Assembly (NCBI RefSeq): GCF_003672135.1
Contig: NC_039514.1
Span: 12,141,787 to 12,205,786, forward strand
From: Ooceraea biroi
Taxonomy: Eukaryota; Arthropoda; Insecta; Hymenoptera; Formicidae
DNA: 64,000 nucleotides
Direction of reading: 5' to 3'
This document shows positions 12,701 through 24,910 of this stretch, one piece after another; the first letter of the stretch is position 1, and each line of letters starts with the position of its first letter. The notes under the pieces were generated by a model that did no database searches, was not told where the DNA came from, and was given only the letters and a program-made list of their open reading frames with translations. Position numbers and translations under genes: made by a program.

Positions 12701-14079
12701 CTCGCGTTTCAATCCTCTTAATATCTCGATTTCTCTCTCCACCTGCGTGTTTCTATCAAAATGCAATCGATCGACCGAGCGCTCTTGTATCTCGACGTGA
12801 CATAAAACGTTGATAAAGAAACACGCGAGGACCCCGGATGCACGCGATTCGATTCCGCGCGTTTCCCGGAGAAGCGCTCCTGCACGTGCGAAATTTAGGA
12901 CCCCCGTTACACGCGGTCGAATTTCGTACTACCGAGTGTTATACGCGGCGAGCGACATAAACCCGGCTCGTAACGACGTTTGCTATAGAGATTTCCTTGC
13001 TCTGGTCCTCTCACCCCTATTCGCGGGACTGGATGAAGGAGTTGAAGGCGACGGAGTAGGAGCAGGAGGAGGAAGAGGAGGGAAAGGAGGATGGAAAGGA
13101 AGGCAGGAGTAGTAGGTGGAGGAGACCCTGGCATATGCATAAGCGTACCTTACCGGTCTCTGACACCTTCGAACTGCTAAACCTCCCGCCCGCGTTCCAC
13201 AGCCTCGCCTTTTTCTTTCTCGTGCCTTTTTGGCTTTCGCCCGGGCTCGTTCTTTCGTTGGTTAATTAGATTTTGATGGCCGGCGCGAGCATTTGCATCC
13301 TTTATCCCGCAGATTCGCCGTTCCTCTCGCGCTCGATCGTTCCGGCTCTCTTCTTTCTTCGTCGGGCTGGAAACGAGAAGCGAGAGAAGGAAGGAGAGAG
13401 AAAGGTGCCACGAAGCGTTCTCCAGGCGCGTTCTTGCAGCTCCGTCGCTCTCTCCCTTTCGCGTTATTCCCTGGCTCCGCAGGGGAGAGACGTTTAGGCC
13501 TGGCGGACGCTTAACTCCAATGCGATTTAGCGGCCCAGGGGCCAAGTGTCAACAAGCCGGCACTGCTCAGGTACGTACGTACCACCTAACTGCAATATTT
13601 CAGAACCGGCCCTTCTCGCCCTGCTCTTTAACTCCCTCATCTTTTTATTACTCTGTCTCTGGTGACGGACGGAACCCGGAGCACACGTGTCAGCTCACGA
13701 ACATGTCTTGCTTTTGCGCGCGACTGCGCTCTTTTGTCCGGCGTTTTCGGGGATTTGACGCGTGAAAATCGGCATCGCTAATGCCATCGTACACCCACAG
13801 AAAAGATTTCTGGACTTAATGCTATTACTCTTTAATCTATCATAAAATAAGATCGCTATAGCGACAATCATATTTATTATTGAAAAGAAGCATATTTTAA
13901 TCTTGAATAGAAAATTCGAAAATCTAGATTCAAATAATCTTGGTGCTATCTCATTCATTTTCTCAGAAGGATTTAGATACAAATTTGTAGCAAGTTCAAA
14001 ATATTCTTGATTTAAGAATATTGTGAGATCTAAAAGGCATCTTATTCTATTCTTCTAAGAGAATTTGTAGAATCTGCAC
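6780..14079. other. No gene recognised; alternating AT-rich and CpG-rich non-coding DNA
   Basis: Open frames of 60-170 codons on both strands (for example around 10.2-11.8 kb) are rich in Arg, Ser and Pro, overlap in several frames and match no family I know. Pyrimidine-rich tracts lie near 10.25, 12.47 and 13.4 kb and a purine-rich tract near 13.05-13.1 kb. AT-rich DNA at 13.8-14.6 kb surrounds the hairpin at 14080. Confidence 0.5.
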
Positions 14080-14326
14080 AAAACGTCCAATATTTATGTG
14101 TTGCAATCGAAAATCGGGAAAGTGTTTCTGTTATTTACAATGAATAAGTGCAATACTCTACAAGAAATATTAAAAGATATGGAAATGTAAGTAAGTATAT
14201 ACAATAGAGACATTTCCATATCTTTTAATATTTCTTGTAGAGTATTGCACTTATTCATTGTAAATAACAGAAACACAGAAACACTTTCCCGATTTTCGAT
14301 TGCAACACATAAATATTGGCCGTTTT
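14080..14326. repeat. Long near-perfect hairpin (arms about 109 and 117 bp, loop 21 bp)
   Basis: The left arm 14080-14188 and right arm 14210-14326 are reverse complements, apart from one base near the outer end (cgtccaa against cggccaa) and a 7-bp duplication in the right arm (cagaaac repeated). The 21-bp loop is 14189-14209. I see no target duplication and no terminal motif of a known transposon. It could be a small inverted-repeat transposon, a locus producing hairpin RNA for small-RNA processing, or a palindrome made by replication template switching. The sequence shows the structure; its function is unknown. Confidence 0.92.
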
Positions 14327-17300
14327 ATCCGAATAAAGGACGCAGAAGCGCCGAGTCGACGAGCGACTGTGAGAAAATGATGCGTCGACATCGACAAAGC
14401 CTACTATAAAGTGGCGCTAATATCAAATTATTCTACATACAAGAATATATAAGCATAAATGTGTACATGTTACTCTTGTCTCAAGACAGTAAGACAATCT
14501 TATTTAATTCGAGAGAGAAGAATAGAAATTACTGATTTAAATTAAAAATTGTTTTATTTTCATATTTTTTATACTTGTAATACGATTAAATTAGTCGAGA
14601 ATATTTTTCGTCTTGTTATCAGAAATCCTTTCTGAGGGTGTACCTCGTATAGCTTATCTTCACTTGCAGGACAGCCTACGTTCACGGTAGTCAGATTTAA
14701 TGTTTGGGATGGGAATACTCTATTATTGTAAACCGTTTCTTAAATTGCGAATTAAACAATTGCATTTTGATTGTTCCGGACGCGTTTTCCTTGTAAACAG
14801 CGTTGTCGCTCCTGCGGCGTGACACAAATACAGTCTTCGTGAGTAGCGAGTATCGTGAATGGCCGAGCGGCCGAGCGCAAGGTAGCCGCGGACGAATTTC
14901 GTCGTCGACCTACATCAAAATCCGCGAATCAGCCCAGCTTACGGGAGAGTTTCGCGCGTCTCGAATTCCAACACGACGGCATCGAAGGAACGAGAATACC
15001 TGGCGTGAGGGCAAACGTCAAAACACACCTCGTCCACCTACACGAGCGCGCGCGGCCGAGAGCACGCTTGGACGTACACGCTCGCGCTCGCACACATGCG
15101 TCCAGGATTCCTATGGAGCGACCAATGACTGGAATGACTTGCACTCGATGTCGAACCGAAGATCCCTCTCGGTCTTCCACCGCTCCCCGTCGCCAACGTC
15201 TGCCCGCTCGCATCTCTTTTGCTCTTTCTCCGTCTCTCTCTTCCGTCGTCTCGATCTCCGCTCGACGCTCGTCGTCTCCGTCGGGCTCGCTCGGGTTACC
15301 TTCTCCGAGGGAGGTGCGGGCTTAATTTAATTAATTCCATGCGCCATCTTGACAAGTGTGCGCCCCGTACGCGCATCCAGAGAATAATTTTCATACTCAT
15401 CCACCTTCCCCTCGCCGGTCCGCTCTCTTCCCCTGCCCCCGTTCTGCCTCACCGTCGATCCCTCACTTCGTTCTGCTCGGCTCTGCTTCGCCCGCCACTT
15501 CGCCTCGCGGACCCTCGGCGCTCCGGACGCTCGAACCGTTTCTTCGGTTATCAGATCCCCGATTCATACTCGTCAAGCGCGAGCACGCTGCGGGGCGGTC
15601 GCGGGAGGGTGGGAGGTCAGGAGAAAAAAGGACGCATTTATCCGCTCCCATCTCACCGGGATCATTTGTCTTTTTGATGTCGCGCCGTATCTGATTCGTT
15701 AATTGCGAGACCTTGCGTGTGATCGACTCTCCTCGCTCGGACTCGCACGCGGGGGGGGAATGGGCGAGGAAACGAATGCGGAGCGCGGACGATACCTCTC
15801 CGACGGGATGCTGTGTTACGGATTCGCACGGGGAAACGTTGGGATCGGGATGAACATCCGCTTGCCGGAACACTCGTAAATTAATCGCGGCGATCGGGAG
15901 GATAGGTTGATGCCGCGATAGCTCGTGGATGGAATATAGATGCGGCCGGGGATTTTAAATTGTGCATGGGAGAAGCGGATAGCTGTGAAAGATGTATGAC
16001 GTACGAGCAGCGCAGCTTAAAATATGCTCATGTAAGATATTGCGCTGGAATAGGATAAATAATTTTGTATCTTGCGTTTGTTAACACTCGTTAAACACGC
16101 TGTTGCGTTAAATCAGACTTAGCGGTATTCCGAAACCGTTTATTTCGCTCAATACTATCAATGCCATCTTAATTGTCACCTTAAGATTTAGAAAAAGCTC
16201 AACAATTACAAACTCAAGTATAAATATGGATAACAGATGTGCTGTACCAAGTTTTGCGTTAATGATGGCCAGGGTCATTTCAGTTCAGAATCAGCGACAG
16301 TTGCTAATAGAACTTACAAGACTTACGAGGGCATAAAAGTCCCGGATATCGAGCAGAGCGAGCAACACGAGCACAGACATCAGCGGACGTGCGTTACACG
16401 CGGAGATGGAGATAAATCACAAATCGGTGGGCTGGATCCGAAACGATTTACTACGGTCTTCCCGAAAATAACCAGCGTTTAAAAAATTTCAGTAATTACG
16501 TACAGGCGAGGAGCGCAAAAATGCGCGATCCGTCGGGCCACTTTGCGTTCCACCCGCGGTCGCTCAAGGCGATGCCGTTGTTGAGCATCAAGCCGCAGGA
16601 AGGAAAGGAAGGAAGACGAGTCCGTCATTTAAGTCGCCGGCCTCAAACCTTTAGCGCAGATTTATGGGTAATCGAGCGGCAAAGGCGGCCATCATCCGCG
16701 ACGAGTGCCGAGGTCTCGCTCTTCAATCGACCGAAGCGTCCGCCAAAACCGAAAATTGCAAACGGAGAGAAATTTATACGCGCGCGGCGACTCGCACAAC
16801 AAAGGTCTTCTAATTGTTCCGCTTGATTCTCTCTCGGAGGGGTTCTCCGAAAGTCGATCTGCCGATTAGCACTCTCGTTGGAATTCACACGTCATTGCGT
16901 GGTGATCCGAAAATAAAATAGCACGTGCACGTGAAAGAAGCGCTTTGTATGTAGATTTCCTCGATGAACAGATGTAACATCTCTCTTTTTTGCGGTAGAT
17001 ATCATGCAATATGAACAGATAGAAAAGATTTATAGAATTCTATATCTATATGCAGTCAGAAATATAATTATGTTGCACGTTACCATCGAATCGACAAATG
17101 TGATTTATGTAGCTACATAATGATATAAAAGTGTCATATTCTTGGATCTACCGTATATCATAAATGATTGGTAATCTCTTCTGCATTCGAATGCTATTAC
17201 TCTCGTGCAAATATCGTCCGTTTACGGAACATGTCGCAAACATCGTTCCACTCGATATATTAATATCTGCTGTTAAAAAAAACGCGGATGGTTGACGATG

Positions 17301-18916
17301 GTACCACGTACATTTGCCAATAAAGTCAAAGGACTGTGAGTGATACCTGATTCCTCGGTGATCGATTACACTCTTCTATGAAACATGTCGCAGCCTCTCA
17401 GGGTGGCGTTTAAGCCCTCTAATTTCCGATCAATCAGAAACTTCGTGGAAGTAAAAAATGAATCACGATGATGCGTCGGGCGATCCCCGCTGCTAACTAG
17501 GCGCACAATGCCTCGGCATTAGAGGACCTTACCTTCGGATTAGGCTCGTCAGACTTGGTGACCACCTACGAAAGAAAGAGAAAGCAACAGCGAGAGAAAG
17601 CGAGAGGGTCTGGGAAGGAACGAGGGACATAAGAAAAGAGGCAGAGAGACCGTCGCGAGATTTTCGATATCGAAGGTGAGATGGGAAGTGCGTGCGAGGG
17701 GGAGAAGATGAGAGATAACTTCTCTCTCCACATCGGGAGCGATGAGAAATAGAAAACGAAGAATGACCTCTTGAGATTGGGCCGCCTCGTGAGGGGTGTC
17801 AGGGAGGGTGGCTGGGATGAGGGAGAAAGAGAGATCCCCGCGATCGATAACTAACTCAGCGTGATTACTGAAAAATGGCTGTCAAACATTCTTGTCCTTT
17901 TAACTCGCTGGGCTACCCCACCCACGGGGATCGTCCTCTCTCTTGACTTTTTCACTGTCCCTCCCCAGCGCGCGCACTCTCCGTTCCTCTGTCCTCCTCG
18001 CTAGAAAGGTTCGAACGCGAGGAGACTAATGGTTCACGGACGTGACGGACCTGTGGTCCTTCTCGACGAGCACAGATCGCTAATTTCCGGGATCCAGCTG
18101 CGGGCAAGCCGAAATCTCCTCGATTCGTGTTCCCTCACCGGTTCTCTCATCGATTCTTATCGATTCCTCGTCTCGCGATTGCTACACTTACATCATCTTT
18201 GAAATCTCTTTATCAACTTGCGGAACAAATGCAGCGTAACGTATATTCTCGCGCTGCTTTAAAATCGCCGGTTATTTTCAGTGCTTGACTGAATCCATCA
18301 AATAGACTGTTATAAAACAGGCAGAGAAAAGAATAGAATATTTTTACATATATTTAGAATTAACATTTTTTTTCCGTGTCTATTATTTTTCATTGTTTCA
18401 GCGTCTAATATGCAGCATCGGGTGAAAATTGAAATCAACATCACAGATGAATTTTATTAGCGTACATTTTCTAGCTTCGATATTGCCAGATAATATTTCA
18501 TGGTGGTCTCGTGGTATTTATATCGTCTGCAGTCGTCACTCTTTAATAGAAGCGGCGCGACTTGGAGTATCCTGCCTTTCTGTCGAAATTTCACGCACGT
18601 ATCCACACGCTGTTACACACGGTGGAACACAAACGGAGACGCTGCTCGGTTAAAGTCAACAGCAGCCGCCGGTGAGATTATGAACGAGCTCGACTTAGGG
18701 AAGGTCCGACCGTGCACAAGGGTTGCTCCCGCTATATTTATTTATTTTTCACCCTTCCGCGCTCGATCTTCTCCGCTCTAACGACCGTTATAAATTTTTC
18801 TGCAAACGGCTCCTTAACGACACGGGTATCGCGATCTGTCTCAACGGGAGTAGCAGCGGAAGAAATTACTTCTCGAAAAGGAACTGGAAAAGAGAACCAT
18901 CGTCCAACTTAAAACA

Positions 18917-18965
18917 TAAGCATGAAGAAATAATAATAAGCATGAAGAAATAATAATAAGCATGA
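18917..18965 (+). repeat. 20-bp tandem repeat, about 2.5 copies
   Basis: The unit TAAGCATGAAGAAATAATAA is repeated exactly twice and then for nine more bases. Confidence 0.9.
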
Positions 18966-19707
18966 GAATCTCGGACTTCTTTCTCTCTAGCAGTCAACGA
19001 TAAGCTCGTATCCCGCAGCTGGCTCATCGAAAGATCGTCCAAAGATTTCCGAGTTTCGCAAAAGCATGCGAAAGCATTCGGATTTTTGGTTTTGCCATCG
19101 AAATAGGATTGACACGTTCCTTATTTCGACTGCAGAGAGAAAACGCGCGGCGGAGAGAAACTCTGCGCTTACGACGATCTGTTCCGAATCGTGCGTCCTC
19201 GCGCGCCACGAGGCGAGCGCGCACGTCTTGTCGGACAATCAACGAGGATCGACGAGAACCGGACAGATAGAAGGACGAAGGCGGGAGGGAACGAACGAGG
19301 CCGGCCGGACGGGAGGAGGAATATAAGGAGAGGAGCGGCGAACATGGCGAATGAGGCCGAGAGGAGAATGGAGGCCCATGCCTGGTCCCGCGTGTTGCCC
19401 GGGGGTGCCAACCGCAGGATAATAATTTTATAATTGGGGGAATTACTCCGGCTCTCCGCCGTGGGTACAGTCCCGTGTACGCGGCGTGGGAGGGTCCGCC
19501 GACATTGTTTCCATCCGGATGGACGACGTGGCGGCTGTATCTCCTCACCGGGCTGTATCTCCGGGATATGAAGAGAGAGAGGAAGAGTGAAAAAGAGAGA
19601 GAGGGAGGGAGCCGTGGGTGAGATATGGCCGCATAATCATCGGAATCATTATATCCACTCTCTCGAAATACCGCGGGGCCAGAGCCACGGCCGAATTATA
19701 AGATTAC

Positions 19708-19740
19708 GCGCGCGCACGGGCGCGTCCGTGGTGCGCGCGC
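19708..19740. repeat. GC-alternating inverted repeat
   Basis: GCGCGCGCAC at 19708-19717 is the reverse complement of GTGCGCGCGC at 19731-19740, with a 13-bp loop. Long runs of alternating purine and pyrimidine are prone to Z-DNA or cruciform formation. Whether this matters in the cell is unknown. Confidence 0.8.
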
Positions 19741-19795
19741 GAGCGCGGCTCACTCGTTAAAAACATTATGAGCACTTTATCACGGGCACCCACGG

Positions 19796-19820
19796 GCGCA
19801 CGCACGGTGCGTGCGTGCGC
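19796..19820. repeat. Alternating purine-pyrimidine inverted repeat
   Basis: GCGCACGCAC at 19796-19805 faces GTGCGTGCG from 19807, one base apart. It lies about 55 bp from the similar repeat at 19708-19740. Confidence 0.7.
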
Positions 19821-20750
19821 GCATCATCCTGCCGGCGGCGCGCCGAGGAACCCCGGCCGTGTCCTGAAGGTCCTGTCGCGGGACGGCCCGTTTAACCCGT
19901 GACCCGCGGGCTTCTCCACGCTCGCCCGTAGAGAAACGATTAACTCGACGCTGTACCGCGGGACATTATCGGGCGCGGGGGGGAACGGCGCTCCGTAATT
20001 ATCGAGCGATTTAGTAATTTCGCGCGCGAGAAGCCGCGGCTCACGGCCTCGGATCCTCATCGTTCATGCGTGAAACCGCTCACGATCCCTATCGTCGTGT
20101 CTCGGAGGTTGCCTTGTTTTTCATTTAATCTCCAATTCATTATCGGCGATATGCAAACGCGATTCTGCATTGATATTGGTTGGTGCGCGCGATTCCGAGA
20201 GGCAGATCGCGCGGATCTACGCAATCTGGGCGCGATCGTTATCTCAGACAATTACCTCGTATCCCTCGAACCTCGCACCTTATCCGTACTGAAAGCAAGA
20301 ACAGAGTTGTACGCCCGCAGGGGTGTTCGCGGTGTTCCCTCTCGTATGGTGCGTTCGTATCAACTTCTTCGTTGAATCGTCCGACAAGAGACGTGGCAAT
20401 CGTGACCCTCCGCCTTCCCGTTTCATCCGTTGGATGTTTTGTACATTCTTCTCTTCTCTCCCGACAATGATGAGAGATCTGAATTGCTATTCTAATTCAA
20501 CCAGCACCCAATCGTGAAGCATCAGTACGAGGCTATTTCACTGGACAGGCTCGACGCATACAGACATTACGCGAGACCCTGGAGAGTGCATCGTACGTTA
20601 CAGAATCGATATTCTAAATCTCTCGCAGAAATACAAGCATTATTTGAATCGTATAATACTTGTAAAAGTAATTATACATATATCAATAAATGTTAACAAA
20701 CCTGCAATAACAAAATTAAAATATTTATAATAATTTAGTATATTGTAATC

Positions 20751-20784
20751 AACTGATAATGGCAATTTTGTGCTATTATCAGTT
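20751..20784 (+). repeat. Short hairpin, 14-bp stem
   Basis: AACTGATAATGGCA (20751-20764) pairs with TGCTATTATCAGTT (20771-20784) through 13 Watson-Crick pairs and one G-T, leaving a 6-base loop. It is too short for a typical microRNA precursor, and I recognise no microRNA sequence. Confidence 0.7.
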
Positions 20785-22763
20785 ATCTTAATGTAACCTT
20801 CGATACTATCTTCGTACAATAATAGTGCAATCTTCGAAAGGCAGCGCTGGAGAGATGAATATATTATATAAATTTCCTGCGTATTATCTTGATGCGAGAA
20901 TAAAAGGCGGGACTAAATTGCGATAAGATTTTCTCGCGCGATAAAGTGACTCGCTCTCGCCACGCGTAAACTCGGACTTTAATGCGGGCCAATCCATATT
21001 CTAATCCCTCGGGATTGCACGATTACGAGGCCCGAGCAGCGGAGCGTAGGAATATCCGCAGCCGAATGTAGCAGGGCGTACAGATCGCGGCCGAGAGGAA
21101 TGATTGGGTTCGCACGAAGAATGAGGATGATGAGACGACCGGGGGAGGGGAACGAGGCGTTCGTATTTCGTGAGGCTGCTAAGGTCGTTGGTTAGTTGCT
21201 CGGAAATCGAAATAATGAGGCATCGCCTCCTGGGCATAGTCATTGGATCACGTGCCACTGCGGTCGCGATCATTTTCCATTATTATTGCTATCGATCGCC
21301 GTATCCCGCTCTACCTCCTCCTGGTAGACCTTCCGTCCCGACCGATATTGTGACGTCTTGCGGTGTACTTCGCCGAGGGATAGAAACAACTCGAGTAAAT
21401 TTAACTTTCGATCTCATTTCGGAATGTACTTTCGTGATTACACGTGGCCCAATCATCGAGCGGTTCGTTAAAAAGTTTTGCATTGATTCGATTTTGCCTG
21501 AATGGAACTTGTGCGGACTCGCGATAAGTGCCAATGAAATGAGATTGTATTTTTAGGATTGCGTCGTGAGGATCATCATCAATGTAACATGGTTATTTAA
21601 TGAGTTGAAAATAATACACCCATGTATTGGAATCGAATCCTCGATACGTATTGCTTGTACGTAACATTCTATTGTAATTATAAATCAATTATTAATAAGT
21701 GCAACGATAACAAGTTTGCCAGTGATACGATTCGTAAATGTTAATGTAATCATTTCGCGCACCTTCGTTATACTTAAAAAGCATATCTCGCAACATTTTT
21801 CGCAACACTTTCATACAACTCGATATCTCGCGCAACACCGACGAAGGTTTGCAGGTGGTGATACGCGCGCGTGTCAGCAGATTGCCAAGAAAATTTTTAA
21901 TCCCCTATCGCTAAGCAGCGGTCATTACGGTGCGTGCGTTATTTCGAAACTTGGGCAATAAAGAAGTTCCGCGAACTCGTACGAGGTTCGTTCATTACAC
22001 GAGGCGGAATGGCTCGAGCGATCTTGCGCGTCGGTTCCATCCACTTAGGCAGATTCTTGAGCGAATTCCGGTGGACAGCTGGCCCATCACGGGGGGAGGA
22101 GGGGTCTAATCTAATCGCCAAAAACTCACTCTGCGCGCGGCGAAACTCCCTTCATTTCGTTCGCCGTATACCGCCCTTCTCTTCGTCTTCCTTGCGGCGC
22201 GGGCTTACGAGAGTTAACAAACTTTAGGAACGCGAACCGCAACGGGGGAGAGAGAACCCCTCGAGAGGTGGCGCCTCTCATCCGGGGTTATTAGCAAAGT
22301 TCTCACCGCGCGTAAGGCATCTCCTTAATTACGCTCTTTTAGCGAGAGTTCCAGTAATATACCGTTGAACTTTGATTTATCTCGACAAAGTACACTCGGT
22401 CGCGCGTTTCTGAATAATCCGATTAGCAAGCGTTGTCGCTCTGCAACGGGCGATGTGCCATCTTGAGCATCGTCGAAAGCGTTCCGGGATCGTCTTTGTC
22501 GGACATCGCCTCGTGTGTGCCTGATCCATCGCGTAACTGGATATCTTCATCTCCACGGTAATTTCCGCGGTCTACTCAGGCTAAACGCGCGTCTTCCTTT
22601 TATTAAGTACGGTGTCGCGCAATCTGCCGCGCCATATATCATACCGCGGTGCAAGCGCGGCATATAATTACGCACAATAAACGCAGGAAATCCCGAGTTT
22701 ACCTCGATCGGCACGGAAAACGCCGGAGCCGCCAGCCGATTTCTCCCCCTCCCGCGCGTCCTA

Positions 22764-22782
22764 CTGGTAGGACTCCTACCAG
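22764..22782. repeat. Perfect 8-bp hairpin with a 3-base loop
   Basis: CTGGTAGG, ACT, CCTACCAG. There is no terminator or RNA-gene context around it. Confidence 0.65.
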
Positions 22783-23286
22783 ATATCACTCATCGTGCAC
22801 AGCCCGTACGCCTCGCGATACGCTCTGCCGTACGCGCACGTTACTCTCGACGCTACCGGCCGGGTACCGTTACACCCGGGGCACGCGATGCGCGCACGAT
22901 CATACGTGGTGATACCCGGGGGTTCGTTCGACGATACCCCCGGCGAAACGTTCCCCGTCATTGGCGCCGGTCGCGCGCGGACACGGGCGCGGATGGTTGC
23001 ATGCTGCGGCCCCTAAGTGCGGCTTGGCCATTAGAGCTCGCGCGAGCGCGCGGTCCGACGTGGCCGTTGTATAATGACCGGTAAGAGGTCGCGGTGCGCC
23101 GAAGGGTACCAGGGAAGGGTATCCGGCGGACCATGGTACCACGGGGAGAGGAGGACGGGGGAGAGGTGGAAGAGCCGGAGATAGCCGATAAGTAGAAAAT
23201 CGATGATTCGGAGGCATGCTAATTCCAGGTATGGAACCCGGGTCCGGGAGAGGGGTGCCGCGTCGTGCTCTCTCATGACGGCGCTC

Positions 23287-23458
23287 CGCCGTCGGCATTA
23301 ACGTAACGAGATATCGCGGTCGAGTCAACCGCGCGAGCGAGCGAGCGAGCGTGCGAGAGCGAGAGCGCGCGCGCCTACAACGCCGCGCTGATGAGACTCC
23401 ACTCTCGTTCCCGGATTGTGACAGTCTCTATTTTCAAGCTTGTTACCGGTAATCAGCG
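23287..23458 (+). repeat. Diverged non-coding duplicate, copy A
   Basis: Matches 24265-24389 in the same order and orientation. The first 52 bp (cgccgtcggcattaacgtaa onward) agree at about 42 positions. A second block (gatgagactcca through ccggtaatcagcg) also corresponds more loosely. Copy A is longer because of a GAGC-type expansion at 23333-23373. The pair lies in otherwise unique DNA and carries no open frame in common, so a duplicated regulatory module is a reasonable inference. Confidence 0.7.
23333..23373 (+). repeat. GAGC/GAGA simple repeat
   Basis: A run of GCGA units followed by imperfect GAGAGC and GCGCGC, sitting inside duplicate copy A. Confidence 0.85.
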
Positions 23459-24264
23459 TTTGACGTGGAGGAACGAGCAGATGGCGGCGCGCGCGTTGAA
23501 AACCCGCGCGCTCCGCACGTATACACGCCTCGGCGGCACGAAAAGCGTCGGCCGACGTGCCGGGGAACCCTGTTCCCCGCGAATAATCTGTGGTCGACTC
23601 CGCGTCTCCCGCCTGGGGTCACGTTTAAAGTCTAATTGTCGAAGGAGTAACTTTACGAAAAAGAGCGAGACTGTCTCTCTCTTTCTCTCGTCTTTTTCCC
23701 CCTCTCCCGGTAATTTCACGTTATACGCGGCGCCAGTTGCACGTAAGTAACTATTATACTTTACGCGATGCTTTATGCAACCTGGCAAGATCTCCTTTAA
23801 TGGCTCAATGCGCACCTCGGGCTGTCGATAATTCGATATTGTCAAAATCCAAATTCAAATGGATCCTTCGTAAATTAACTTCCCGTTATATTAATATCCA
23901 GAAGACCGCATCCTTCCGAATACGGATTCCGCGTGATTGCTTCACCCGCGGGCACCGTTCGCTTCGTGAAAGCTGGATAATCAACTGCTGGACGCGAGTC
24001 TATGACTCGAGTCTTACTCCGAGTCGAGACTTATTGCGACCGTTTTTTCCCCCCGGATAGGTGCGAACGAGGCGGAATCGAACGGCGCGTATAATAATGT
24101 GCGTATGTACACCCGTATTCCCATCTCGCTTACCAGCGTCGACTGTGTTGCTTAATGACAAGAATATTTCACGCGTTGGAAATCAATGGTTCGGAGCTAA
24201 GCTAATTCGCCGAGCGTAAAACCCGCCTCGGTCATCGTGCCCTCTCACGTGTCGGATCCGCGCT
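23459..24264. other. No gene recognised, between the two duplicates
   Basis: Mixed-composition DNA. Open frames near 23.45-24.06 kb overlap on both strands and resemble nothing known. Confidence 0.5.
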
Positions 24265-24389
24265 CGCCGACGGCATTAATGTAACAAGAAATTGTGGTCG
24301 AGTCGGCCGCGCAAGTGCCATGATGGCACTCTATTTGCTCGCATTATGACATTTCCCGTCTATTCCCGAGCTTGATACCAATAATCCGC
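24265..24389 (+). repeat. Diverged non-coding duplicate, copy B
   Basis: Partner of 23287-23458. It has the block cgccgacggcattaatgtaa and the downstream block gagcttgataccaataatcc in the same order, but no GAGC expansion. Confidence 0.7.
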
Positions 24390-24908
24390 TGTGTTGCACG
24401 TTTATGTCCGTCCGCGAAGAACGCGGAGAGGCAAGCGAGCAAGCGAGCTCGTGTGCACGCGTCTTCGCTTATGCAATTTGCATCCACGCGTGCACCATAT
24501 CGTCCTTCCTCTCTTTCATCCGTTCCCTTCATCCGCCTGCTCCCTGTCCTCGGAATCGTTACGGACTTACGTCGCGACGTCCTTAGTGTAACTCGTAAAT
24601 TCGTCCGGACATGATGTACGCTCGCGCGACACCGGATCCATCTCGCTCTAATCGTCACGCTTCGATTCTTCGTGTCGAGCGTTCCCTCATGATCGCTGCG
24701 GTGGGATAACGACAGTTCCCAATGCTGATATTGAGGTATTACAAAATGAACTCTGCGAAAAAGGTTTCATACCGTACATTTTACTTTTATGCATCCGCAT
24801 TATTATCTCAATTTTAAGTAATCAACTTTTATTCAGGCTAAACAAACCATGTATACAGATAATAGCGTACAATTTGCACAAATATATGATAAAACAAATA
24901 TAAATAAA
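24390..24908. other. No gene recognised
   Basis: Three overlapping open frames of 60-80 codons on the plus strand and one on the minus strand share the same bases at 24.34-24.66 kb. This is typical of composition-driven frames. The last 200 bp are AT-rich. Confidence 0.5.
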
Positions 24909-24910
24909 TA

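Larger units (their letters stand above)
14327..23286. other. No gene recognised; non-coding with CpG-rich blocks
   Basis: CpG-rich blocks at about 14.8-15.9 and 19.1-23.4 kb alternate with AT-rich DNA. Open frames up to about 175 codons are mutually overlapping and of low complexity. A small tandem repeat lies at 18917-18965 and strong inverted repeats at 19708-19740, 19796-19820, 20751-20784 and 22764-22782. Nothing codes recognisably. Confidence 0.5.

Noticed and set aside
24061..24145. B-box-like GTTCGATTC on the minus strand
   Set aside because: The T-stem does not pair and there is no A-box or cloverleaf.
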